From Meandrina meandrites (Eukaryota > Cnidaria > Anthozoa > Scleractinia > Meandrinidae): 64,000 bases of DNA. A program made the position numbers and the translations under genes. The notes beneath the pieces were generated by a model. That model ran no database searches and was not told where the DNA came from. It was given only the letters and a program-made list of their open reading frames with translations. Position 1 is the first letter of the stretch. The number at the start of each line of letters is the position of its first letter. Below, in pieces: positions 54,759 through 64,000 of this stretch. The stretch covers positions 10,002,403 to 10,066,402 of the forward strand of contig OY855914.1 of the NCBI GenBank assembly GCA_963693305.1, given 5' to 3'.

Positions 54759-54940
54759 TAGGTAGTGGGAAAGTACTAAAATACAACAAGAATCCCTTTT
54801 TCTGTATATAAGAGTCTGAGTGGAATTGCAGCCGTATATAGCTGCCCGTCACTTCTACAGTTGCGTTCTTCCTATACGGCTCACCACAGTTATCAATTAG
54901 CCTATGGCCCTTATCATTGGTAATGACCAAGTAGTCAAAA
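54759..54940 (-). CDS. CUB5, B exon
   Basis: A 182-bp exon, CAG acceptor, GTAAGT donor. It encodes 'FDYLVITNDKGHRLIDNCGE' and 'SYIRLQFHSDSYIQKKGFLL'. The D of FDYL and of HSD are at the positions that bind calcium in cbCUB domains. It starts with one base and ends with one. Confidence 0.9.
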
Positions 54941-55223
54941 CTGAAAATAACAATAAGTTTTAAAGTTGTAAGAAGACAGAAATTCGCGAATAATGGGAGA
55001 TCGTAAAGTAGAGATCTCATTAAGTCATCATTCTAACCTTAGTATAACAACAAACAATGATTGTATGATTATGCTTCAAGCAACAATACTGATGCATAAC
55101 ATAGTAGGAGAAGAGGACGAGGAGAGAAGGAAAAAGGGAATGTTTCCCATATTTGAATTCAGATTAGGATCCCTTTTTGCCTTAAAGTGACAATGCTTCA
55201 TGGTTTCATATTTATTTACATAC

Positions 55224-55389
55224 CTGCATAATGAATCATACTCCACGTGAAAATCATGAAATGTAATTTTCATCGCCATGCCGTGTGGAATGGGAAGCAA
55301 ATAAAAACAATCCATATTGCTTGGGTAGTTGTTTGGATATCCTGGACTCGTCAAGGTGTTATTTACAATGGATCCACATCCTGTTATAT
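55224..55389 (-). CDS. CUB5, A exon
   Basis: A 166-bp exon, CAG acceptor, GTATGT donor. It encodes 'ITGCGSIVNNTLTSPGYPNN' and 'MDCFYLLPIPHGMAMKITFH', then 'VEYDSLC'. The residue before CGS is G instead of the E found in the sister exons. Confidence 0.9.
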
Positions 55390-55833
55390 CTGCAAAGGCA
55401 AATCAAGATTTGAAGGTCAAACACAACAGCTTCGGGTAGAAAGTCTCCCTGAAAACGTCGGCGACTTCTCTAAACCTTCTCAAAGGTTGCGACACACATT
55501 TCGGTCGGCACTAAGAATAAAAACCTTGATTCTTGTGTAAACATACAATACAATGGATCCACAACCTTTTATCTCTGCAACAGGAAATCTAGATGTGAAG
55601 CTCAAACACAACAACAAGTTATAAGGTCACTTCTCTATACCTTCTCAGAGGCTGCGTGGCACAAATTCGATCAGCATTGACAATCCGGATACCTCAATTC
55701 TTGTAAGAAATGTAAGCGTTTATAGCGTTTCTCAATTTGAGGCCATGGAAACCACAGAACCACTGGAACCACTAAACATTACTGTACTGAAGGCCTTAAG
55801 GAAATGAGACAGTTTTTAATTGTTTGTACTTAC

Positions 55834-56015
55834 TTGGCAGTGGGGAAGTACTAAAATATAACAAGAACCCTCTTCTCTGTAAATCTGCGTCTGAGAGGAA
55901 AAATATCTGTACGTAGTTTCCAGTAACATATACGGTGCCGTTCTTTCTTTTCGGTCCACCACAGTATGTACCAAACGACGTGAATCTCTCATTATAAATG
56001 CTCAAGAAGTCATAC
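55834..56015 (-). CDS. CUB4, B exon
   Basis: A 182-bp exon, CAG acceptor, GTAAGT donor. It encodes 'YDFLSIYNERFTSFGTYCGG' and 'NYVQIFFLSDADLQRRGFLL'. Its A exon is 3.2 kb upstream at 59,242-59,407. Confidence 0.9.
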
Positions 56016-59000
56016 CTGAAAAGAACAACAAGTGTAAAAATAGTACCCAGTGGGTACATGAGTCTAATGCGTCATGGATTCATATTATTTTGCACTGTAA
56101 AACATTTATTCCAATTACATACATGATAACTTCTTTTACAAGTGCGTGTCGTGCTCGAGCTCCGTTCGACCGTTGCTTCGTTAACAACATCCTTGCTTCC
56201 TGATTGGATTACGATCACGGCACCAAGTCCACAATGAGGCGGGCTATGGTTTAAGCACAATTACACCGAACGATTATCGACCCCGAACCATTCCCTTGGG
56301 ATTGCTAACAGCATTTTTCTACCTCATAGAGTCTAATGCGCATGCGCATTAGACTCAAAAAATGGAAAGAGGACAGAAAGGCACGAACAAGGCAAGAACG
56401 TACAGTACGAACATCATTTCAGTCCTCATTCTAACCTTGGTATAACAACAAACTACGGTTGTATGATTATGCTACAAGAAACAATGCTGATGCATAACAT
56501 AGTTGGAGGAGAGAATGATGAGAGAAGGAATCAAAGTCTCCTTCGAGCCACCTCATGGTATCTGGTTATTATTCTATGAGCCTTTGCCTCTTTTCCAACT
56601 GTTTTAGTTGAAAAGCGCAATAGAAATATATGATGATGGAATGAACTTGTTGCGGAATGAAAGTCATTCCGGAAAGATTTGTGGAGCGTGCTAAATTTGT
56701 TACTGATTAGTAGAGCCCTCGTCGTTCCCAGGGTCTTCCCCCTCTTCTCGCTCTGGGGGGCGGGGCGGGGAAAGAGAGATCCTGGGAACGAGGTTGTAGT
56801 GAAGCGGGACGGCTGTACACAGGCTATAGTGGAGCCATTATGCGAAAAAATCATGTTGCGGAGAGAAATGGGGGATTAATCATAGTCAAGCTTTTGGATC
56901 GTGGAAAAAGTTATTTTTCGTAGTAACAAGTCGGGGTATACGAAAACAGCGACAGCGAAAGTCTGTCCCAAGTGTACCATAGCCTGTTGGCGTTCATATA
57001 GTGTGGGGTGCAGCGTGCAGAAGAGTGGTGAAGATAGATTTCTTTTTACCCGTGGTTGTTCTTTGTGGCAGAATAAACTATTGGAAAATCTGGAACAGAG
57101 TACTTTTTCCAGCATGAAATTTGAAATTATCAATGAAAAGCTCTGTTGGGTCAGTGCCTTGTGTCACTTTGTTATTCTTACAAGTATATGGTCCAGAAAA
57201 AAAAAAATGGTCAAGTGAATTGAAGTTATAAATATAAACGTGATTGAAACTGCTAAAATTTAGTTATTGTTAGATTCTTTATTATTAAACAGACCAATAC
57301 CACAGTTTGAGGAGTATGATGCAACAAAGATGTACAGTATTATCTATGAAAGTGATAAGAAATCCGCTTCCATCTGATGTTGGCCTGTAGAGCACTTGGA
57401 ACCATTATTTCTTTTATACTTTTTTTTTTTATTTTTGACCTTCATGTAGGTAAAATAGATATTTGTAGTTGATTGTTACTACCCGAAGGTTGGGTGGGGG
57501 AGGGGGTTACTTCCATATGAATGCTATATGCCGCTGTGCAGGGTGGGGTTTCAAGCAATTTTTGCTCAATAAGACTAGGCTAGTACATTGTGATTGAAAC
57601 TTTGCACTGAAAGAACCTTATGTAAATATAAATACAAATCATTACAGGAATCTTAAAAGCAACTGTCTGCAGTTGTAATAGAGTTTCTGAAGAACAGCAA
57701 GTCTCAAGTAGAGTGGGAATTTTTATGTGTTTGATAGTTACATACTGTGATTACTCTTACCAATAGACAAATCAGTTGTGTTTTATCAGCTTTGAGCTTG
57801 GCAGTTACCATTGTAGATATTTTTATATCAGTCTTTCATAAATCCATCAGTACAATTTATAACCATGACAAGTTTGATGTTCCCTTCTTCTGAATTAGTG
57901 CAAAATGTTTGCACAGAATAAAATTTTGAAATCTGTTGCCTTGTTGTTGTCCTTTGTAGCAAACAGTGTGACAATAATAATCTTTTAGTGACTACAGAAA
58001 CTTTCGATCGTCAGATGAAAACTTAATTTAATTCACATCATCCAATGCGATTTAAAACTAAATAATAGTTGAAATCTAGCTTGTGTTATAAAGGCCAAAT
58101 TCATACATCGCAATGAGCTATGGTCAACACTTTGACATTAAAACTGCTGTAAATAATATTTTCCAAAAACGTGAATATGTTTATTTTTAATGTTATTATC
58201 TGGTTATATATTTAATTTTGAAATTAACCTAAAATTCACATTTGGACAAATGAAAGACCCTCTAATGCCACAAATAGAAAAGGTTTTCATGAAGCAAGTT
58301 TCCGAACAAATGTTAAAATATAACAGTTCATTTGCTACAAGCTTTATACAAAATGAAATACGATAGTAACCGAGGGAATCTTACCTTTTCTTCCAGATAG
58401 TAAAGCGTTCATTTCATTTGAGCTTGCAGCATAATTTCTTGCTGCGGCTGCATTGTAGTCATTTATTCGCCCTCCAAATGCATGTATAAACATTTCCCAA
58501 CGCTCGATTATCATCGCTTTAAGACTTTGGTGCTCATTTCTCTGCAGTCGAGTGTTCTTAAGCATGATTCCATTTCGTTTAAGAACTCCACAAACGTGTA
58601 TTTTGATATGATCATGACATGAATGCAACGAAAACCCATCTGTTTTTTCGAGCCAACAGCCGCCATATTGGATCTGTCCATGTGCTTGGGTAAATTGGGC
58701 AAATTTCTGCCTACATCTAGCTACATCTTAATGGCCTTGATGGATACATCGCAACTTTTAAGACTTTAAAACCCATCTGTTCACTTGAGCATTCTTGATC
58801 ACATTTTCTAGACGTTTGTGAGGTCTTCAAAAGTGTATTTTGATCAAAAATAAAATCAAAAATCCGCCTTTACAATTTTAGCGTCGGACTCGACAAGACA
58901 GACGCCATTTCAGCTCATGTTGTAAACATGTACTGCCGCCTTTGTTCCACCCCCTCCCCCCACATATATGAACATAAGACAATGGCCCGACTTTGTGGAC

Positions 59001-59241
59001 AAATCAAAACCTAGCGGGGGAGACAGGGGTAAACGTGTTTAATTCCCTTTTAATGGGGATTTAATGCATACATTAATTGTTTAACGGGAATGGAGTGACA
59101 TCGAACCCTCACTATACCTCATGGTATTCGTAATACCATGAGGTAAAAAGGGAATTTTTTTCTTATTTGAATTCAGACTAGGATCTCGTTTTACCATCAA
59201 GTGGCAATACTTTATGGTTTTGTATTATTTCATTTACCTAC
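56016..59241. other. CUB4 internal intron
   Basis: Holds a perfect 28-bp palindrome (56,329-56,356, GAGTCTAATGCGCA arm) and an inverted CGTTCCCAGG...CCTGGGAACG pair (about 56,718-56,792), plus a perfect 14-bp-arm hairpin at 59,115-59,145 (TACCTCATGGTATT). A sequence at about 56,440-56,535 matches intron copies at 55,036-55,140 and 60,020-60,130. A possible coding exon at 58,385-58,670 is listed separately. Confidence 0.6.
58385..58670 (-). CDS. Possible stray coding exon, unknown
   Basis: Minus strand, ending at a GTAAGA donor after 'MNALLSGRKG'. The frame reads 'NEHQSLKAMIIERWEMFIHA' and 'RINDYNAAAARNYAASSNE', which looks protein-like. An overlapping frame starts with ATGGCGGC ('MAAVGSKKQMGFRCIHVMII') at about 58,666 and stops near 58,511, so an indel would be needed to join them. 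It may be the first exon of a broken gene or transposon. Confidence 0.25.
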
Positions 59242-59407
59242 CTGCACGATGAACCATATTCCATTTGAAATTCACGGAATGTGATTTTCATTGCCATGCC
59301 GTGTGGAATGGGAAGAGAATAACGACATTGCATATTGCTTGGGTAGTTGTTTGGATATCCTGGACTTGTTAAGATGTTATTTACAATGGATCCACATTCT
59401 TTTATCT
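59242..59407 (-). CDS. CUB4, A exon
   Basis: A 166-bp exon, CAG acceptor, GTAGGT donor. It encodes 'IKECGSIVNNILTSPGYPNN' and 'MQCRYSLPIPHGMAMKITFR', then 'MEYGSSC'. Very similar to the CUB3 and CUB5 A exons. Confidence 0.91.
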
Positions 59408-59736
59408 CTGCAACAGCAAATCGAGATGTAGAGCTCAAACGCAATTACAAGTTATAAAGCATTGGGCAGTACGTCTCCCTGTAAACATAAAAGACCACTT
59501 CTCTAAACCATTTCAGTGGCAATGACACAAATTTCGGTCGGCATTAAAAATCATACCTCGATTCTTGTGAAAAAAAAAAAAAACAAAAAACAAAAAACAA
59601 CAACAACAAAAAAACAATATAACGTTTCTCAATTTGAGGCCATGGAAACCACTGAAACACTGAAACCACCAAACAATATTGTCCTTAAGGCCTCGAGGAA
59701 ATGAGACATGTACAGTTTTTAATTGTTTGTACTTAC

Positions 59737-59918
59737 TTGGCAGTGGGACAGTACTAAAATATAACAAGAACCCTCTTTTCTGTAAATCAGCGTCTGAATG
59801 GAATTGTAACCGTACGTACTTTCCAGTTACATCTACAGTGGCGTCCTTCCTTTTCGGTCCACCACAGTGTATACCAAACGGCTTGTCTCTCTCATTAGTA
59901 ATGTCCAAGTAGTCAAAC
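59737..59918 (-). CDS. CUB3, B exon
   Basis: A 182-bp exon, CAG acceptor, GTAAGT donor. It encodes 'FDYLDITNERDKPFGIHCGG' and 'KYVRLQFHSDADLQKRGFLL'. Close to the CUB4 B exon, including matching intron sequence after the donor. Confidence 0.91.
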
Positions 59919-60261
59919 CTGAGAAGAACAAAAAGTGTTAAAATGGAAAAAAGGGCAGAAAGGCGCGTATAAGGCAAGTTCGTAAAGTAGGGATCTCATT
60001 TCAGCCATCATTCTAACCTTGGTATAACAACAACAACAAACAACGATCGCATGATTATGCTGTAAACTTTGAAGGAACAACAGTACTGACGATTAGGATG
60101 GTAGGAGAAGACGATGGGGAGGGAAGAAGAAAGGGATATTTTGTTTATTTGAGACTACGATCCATTTTTATAGTATTTAGTGTCAATGCTTTAGTCTTTT
60201 CATCTTCAGTGATATGAAGAAATGTTTACATAGACCCTCTACGATATAGCCATGGTTTTAC

Positions 60262-60263
60262 AT

Positions 60264-60310
<47 letters not shown>

Positions 60311-60311
60311 C
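60262..60311. repeat. (TTTA)n microsatellite
   Basis: About twelve TTTA units ending at the donor side of the CUB3 A exon, 5 bp from the exon boundary. Confidence 0.93.
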
Positions 60312-60315
60312 ATGC

Positions 60316-60481
60316 CTGCATGATGAATCATACTCCATGTGAAATTCACGAAATGTGACTTTCATCGCCATGCCGTGTGGAATGGGAAGCGAATAATTAC
60401 AATCCATATTGCTTGGGTAGTTGTTTGGATATCCTGGACTTGTCAAGGTATTATTTACAATGGATCCACATTCTGTTATAT
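60316..60481 (-). CDS. CUB3, A exon (GC donor)
   Basis: A 166-bp exon, CAG acceptor. Encodes 'SPGYPNNYPSNMDCNYSLPI' and 'HGMAMKVTFREFHMEYDSSC'. The donor reads TGCAG|GCATGT, a GC instead of GT, at the exact place where the sister exons have GTATGT or GTAGGT. GC-AG introns are spliced when the flanking exon matches well, as here, so I keep the exon. Confidence 0.88.
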
Positions 60482-60926
60482 CTGCAAAGGCATATCAAGA
60501 TTTGAAGGTCAAACACAACAAAAAAGTAAAGCTGCGAGTTGCACATCTCCCTGAAAACTTCAAGGGCACTTCTCTGAACCATTTTAGAGGTTGCGACACA
60601 CATTTCGGTCGGCACTAAAAATAGAAACCTCGATTCGTGTGTAAACATGCAACGTTTCCCAATTTGAAGCCATGGACTTCCAGTTTGCGAGCATATATTT
60701 CGTGATCTATGATGACAGTACACGTCTTTTGGCCGCTTAACAATTGATAAACTCATGCCGATCACATAAAAAATGTCCTTTTTGTTGCGTTAAGAGTAAC
60801 CAGTATTTGTACTTTCCTGACTGCATGGCCTTTTAGAGTGGATGCTAGCAAGAACAAATGCTACAGCCAGGGGGCTGATTCATAGGCCAATGCTGCAAGC
60901 TGGATAGTTGGATATTTTCCACTTAC
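60482..60926. other. CUB2-CUB3 intron
   Basis: The part next to the CUB3 A exon (to about 60,670) repeats sequence found upstream of the CUB4 and CUB5 A exons, including CTCCCTG and ACACATTTCGGTCGGCA. It is a remnant of cassette duplication. Nothing else seen. Confidence 0.6.
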
Positions 60927-61102
60927 TAGGTAGTGGCAGAGCAGTGAAAAGTAATAGGAATCCCTTCCTCTGCACCTCAGCATCTGAGTGGAATTTAAGT
61001 AGTACGTAGTTCCCAGTTACATTGACAACCATCCCACGTCGGTCACCACAGATCAAACCGAATGGTTTCCTGTTCTCATTAGTGATATTCAGGTAGTCAT
61101 AC
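60927..61102 (-). CDS. CUB2, B exon
   Basis: A 176-bp exon, AAG acceptor (TTCTTTTAAG), GTAAGT donor. It encodes 'YDYLNITNENRKPFGLICGD' and 'NYVLLKFHSDAEVQRKGFLL'. Two codons shorter than CUB3 to CUB5 B exons in the C4 loop, like CUB1. Confidence 0.89.
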
Positions 61103-61801
61103 CTTAAAAGAACAATTAACACATGCTAGAAAGGATGGCGCGTTTGTTATATAACCCATATTCCTGTCATTTTTGCAATTGTGCAGAAATTTTAATGTTT
61201 CGTATCTACAACACACTTGGTTACTAGGGTATCCAAATGGATCAGATTGGCTCTTTGTTCTTACAGGACCTGCTATCCGGCCTATCCCATCCGAAATTGG
61301 GTCAGTTAAAGGGCCAGTCCTGACTGAACAGATCTGGAGAAGTCCAGTGTCACATTTGTTAATTTGGAACTGCTTTAGTGCAAAACTAAGAGTGTTTACA
61401 ATTTTTTTCAGAAAGAACCGGAAGAGATGGACATCAAATGATGGGTTTTTCCAAATCAGCAAACCAACCAAACGGAAATGGCGCTTTCCATTTGTAGTTC
61501 GGTTTCCCGTTATTGTTTTTCGTTGTTTTTCGTGCAAATGGTAAGGGTTATTTCTGACGTTCCGTTTCGAACGAAAAGAGAGAAGTACTTCTTGGAAGTA
61601 TTGCACAATTTCCGAACGGATTTTTCCGGAAAATTACCTTGCCATTAAACATCAACCCAAAACTTCTGAATTTTTTGGCCAAATGGTAAGAACCCTCAGG
61701 AGACTCTCTATATACTTATGCTAGGAAGGAGATTTAACAACGTCATCGAAAACACAAATTCTGCCAATACTGATCTCCCAATAGCCATGTCTTAGCATTA
61801 C
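61103..61801. other. CUB2 internal intron
   Basis: No element ends recognised. The long frames on both strands across 61,100-61,600 are overlapping chance frames without domain features. Confidence 0.45.
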
Positions 61802-61967
61802 CTGCATTGTGATCCAAACTGCAAATCAAATTCATGAAAGGTGATTTTTAAGGCCATGTCGCGAGGAATGGCAACAGAATAATTGCAATCCATATTGGAT
61901 GGGTAGTTGTCTGGATATCCAGGACTTGTCAGTGTATTGTTTACCACGGAACCACATTCTATTATGT
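61802..61967 (-). CDS. CUB2, A exon
   Basis: A 166-bp exon, CAG acceptor, GTAATG donor. It encodes 'IIECGSVVNNTLTSPGYPDN' and 'MDCNYSVAIPRDMALKITFH', then 'LQFGSQC'. More divergent from CUB3 to CUB5 than they are from one another. Confidence 0.9.
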
Positions 61968-62594
61968 CTGCAACGCCAAATTTAAACACAAAGCTCAGTT
62001 ACAACAATAACTCGTGTATTTATTCCTTCTTGACAAAGAAAGGCCTCCTAATAAAGACATATAAATGTATTGGTTAAAGGTATTGTACTTGTTTCTGTCT
62101 TGGTGACTAGGTAAAGTCTGCATACGAGCCTAGTGGCCCATCAGGGCCGCAGCTTAACCTGGTTTCCGTAGCATGAACCGACTAGGACTATTTCTAAGTG
62201 GCGTCGTAAGATTTTTTCCTAACACATGCTTCAAGATAAAAGTGTTCCCTAATAAACATAAAAAAAGAAAAATTGGTAAAGAATAATTAAAGCCTTGGTT
62301 ACTAAGTAGGCTTAAATTATTTATTAACCATAATCCTCTAATTGTCGAATAGGGCGAATTGTCATTACAAAATGACAATGAAATCAAGGATACGAAAGTC
62401 GTTTGAACTAAAAACCGCGACAGCTCGTACCATGATGTTTAATAGGGTACACTGTTATCTTGAAGCATGTATCAGTGAGAACCTTACGGCGCCACTCGCC
62501 CTTCAAAAACGTTGACTATTTTATATTTTTCTTTTGAGCAAAATATTACCTATGCCTTGTAAGAACTGTGAGATGTCATTTTGATAAAACTCAC

Positions 62595-62770
62595 CAGGGT
62601 TTGGGACAACAATAAATGATATAAAATATCCTTTTCCCGAATAGGCAGAGTCTGAATGGAAGGTTAGCCGTGCGGAGTTGCCGGTTACAATAATAAACGT
62701 CCAACGCCGCAAACCACAGAACACACCAAATGTCTTGTTTTTGTCATTAGTAATCTTCAAGTAGTCAAAC
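62595..62770 (-). CDS. CUB1, B exon (first exon in window)
   Basis: A 176-bp exon, GAG acceptor (TTTCTTTGAG), GTGAGT donor. It encodes 'FDYLKITNDKNKTFGVFCGL' and 'ARLTFHSDSAYSGKGYFISF'. Length and phases equal those of CUB2's B exon, which supports the unusual acceptor. No A exon with the CG...SPGYP signature was found up to 64,000. Confidence 0.86.
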
Positions 62771-64000
62771 CTCAAAGAAAAATACATAGAGGATAATACA
62801 TGCCAGAATCGAATAGGGGACAGAAAGTCGTGCATGTTGTTTAATTGAAGTTTGGCTTCATTTCTGTACTTTTCGTAACCTTGGTAACAGGGAATATCTA
62901 TTCATTAGCGAGATGGGGGTGGAGGCCTTACAAAAAATGGGGGAGGGGGAAGGGGGGCTAAGTTTAATCGTATTCCAAGAGGGGCACATTATGTAAATTA
63001 CTCTCAATAATATGCATACTTTTAAAATTCTAACCATGATTACTAAAGAGAAGGATCTATTAGGTATTATAATAAAGTTTCGATTTAACGCGCGCTCTAA
63101 TTGGTTTAAACAGCGTGCTTTATGAGAGTGCAAAGCACGAAGTTCACGTCATCATCTGCAAAATGGAATATGATTTTCCGAATTTTTTCCCTTGGCATTT
63201 ATGAGGAGTTGAAGCAGCATTTTCTGTTTGGCTTAGACATTGCAAAAGAAAACGAAATCTTAGCTGCAAAGAAAACGAGCTATTTGTCTGCAATGAACAA
63301 CAGTAGTATTAAAACTGTACGTAAATTACAAGTAATTCTAAGTTCCGACAAACTGCCGGTAAAAATGAAGCAATCAAGTAGCAAAAAAAAAATCAACAAA
63401 TGAGTTGTCTTTGTTTTTGTATTTGGGCTTTATTTTTGTAAAAATGTTCAAATAAAAGGATTAAAAACTTACATGGAGATGGCGCTTGTTCCATATGGCA
63501 ATCTCCGCTTTCTCAGCGAAGCGAACATCAACAATTACTGAATTACAATGCTCGCCCTTTGAATGATCAGGTAAAAGCTGCTCATACATACTCTCTGACG
63601 CTTTTAGTGGAAGCAGTTCAATCTTTCCAACGTTGCCGCCAGTTCGGGTAATCCTCTTACGTAAATACGACAGTTCTTCATTTCAAACTCAGCTCAGCAG
63701 TTTGGAATGTTTCATTCGCAACCTTCGAGCTCTTTTTTCGTAATTGTCATGTTGGAAAAGTGAAGTTTTCATGCGCCCCAATTCGGCCAGATTTTATTGG
63801 ACAAATAGCTTTTACATCGTTATTTTTGGACTGAACATTGAACTTCGAAGCATTCTCTCTTCAATCAAAATCGAAAGTGAAGCTCAAGGTCAAGCTCAAG
63901 TTCAGTTTTTGATTGACAGCTGTTGTCTCGTTAGCCAATCAAATTATTTGAAGCATTCTAACAAGCATTGTGATTGGTTGATATTTGCGTGCTTTATGAG
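62771..64000. other. Upstream intron, with a possible repeat unit
   Basis: GCGTGCTTTATGAG occurs at about 63,113-63,126 and again at the very end of the window (63,987-64,000). In both places it is preceded by an ATTGGTT motif, which suggests a dispersed element of about 870 bp or its two ends. A 93-residue frame at 63,122-63,403 starts inside it; no family recognised. G-rich runs lie at about 62,910-62,960. Confidence 0.4.

Noticed and set aside
61097..61606. 169-residue minus-strand frame overlapping the CUB2 B exon region
   Set aside because: Only its last few residues overlap the exon, in another reading; the remainder is intron with an equally long frame on the other strand.

Overview
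The window is animal nuclear DNA, AT-rich, intron-rich and full of mobile elements. The combination of a Ngaro/DIRS-type tyrosine-recombinase retroelement, Penelope-like elements, a THAP/YqaJ DNA transposon and a secreted or membrane CUB-LRR protein suggests an anthozoan cnidarian, most likely a stony coral or relative. That placement is inference; no rRNA or mitochondrial marker is present. There are no bacterial-style operons, and most long open frames belong to transposons or are chance frames in low-complexity DNA.

The backbone is one very large minus-strand host gene running from about 62,770 down to 2,133 and leaving the window at both ends. Reading 5' to 3' it encodes six CUB domains (the first only half inside the window). 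Each CUB domain is split over an 'A' exon of 157-166 bp and a 'B' exon of 170-182 bp. An LRR N-terminal cysteine cap exon follows (38,886-39,003), then at least thirteen leucine-rich repeats. Eleven of these are 72-bp exons; one is 69 bp and one 66 bp. Intron phases are uniform: CUB cassettes are phase 1-1 and LRR exons phase 2-2, so exons can be gained, lost or skipped without breaking the frame. No signal peptide, LRR C-cap or membrane segment is visible; these should lie outside the window.

The introns are packed with mobile DNA. 1-905: decayed LINE reverse-transcriptase tail (minus). 2,273-3,476: Harbinger-like MITE with TTA target duplications, carrying a Penelope-type hammerhead-like motif. 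5,167-7,204 and 49,635-50,735: two non-autonomous elements with TTAA duplications. 12,014-17,141: nearly intact Ngaro/PAT-type element with split direct repeats, gag, RT-RNase H and tyrosine recombinase. 22,031-28,412: decayed long-TIR element with a broken uncharacterised gene. 31,635-32,262: 83-bp minisatellite. 35,170-38,815: two truncated Penelope-like copies facing tail-to-tail, each with a hammerhead-like motif. 39,565-48,029: 8.5-kb ISL2EU-type transposon with TA duplications, a THAP protein, a DDE transposase and a YqaJ nuclease, containing a 4.8-kb inverted repeat.

A second, previously unremarked minus-strand gene is predicted at 33,014-34,372, nested in the intron between LRR cap and LRR array: four exons in compatible phases encode a 158-residue protein with an SH3-like segment and a helical C-terminal part. 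A look-alike of its 26-bp first exon lies 4 kb away on the opposite strand. Between these features I see only intron sequence, microsatellites and small palindromic MITEs.
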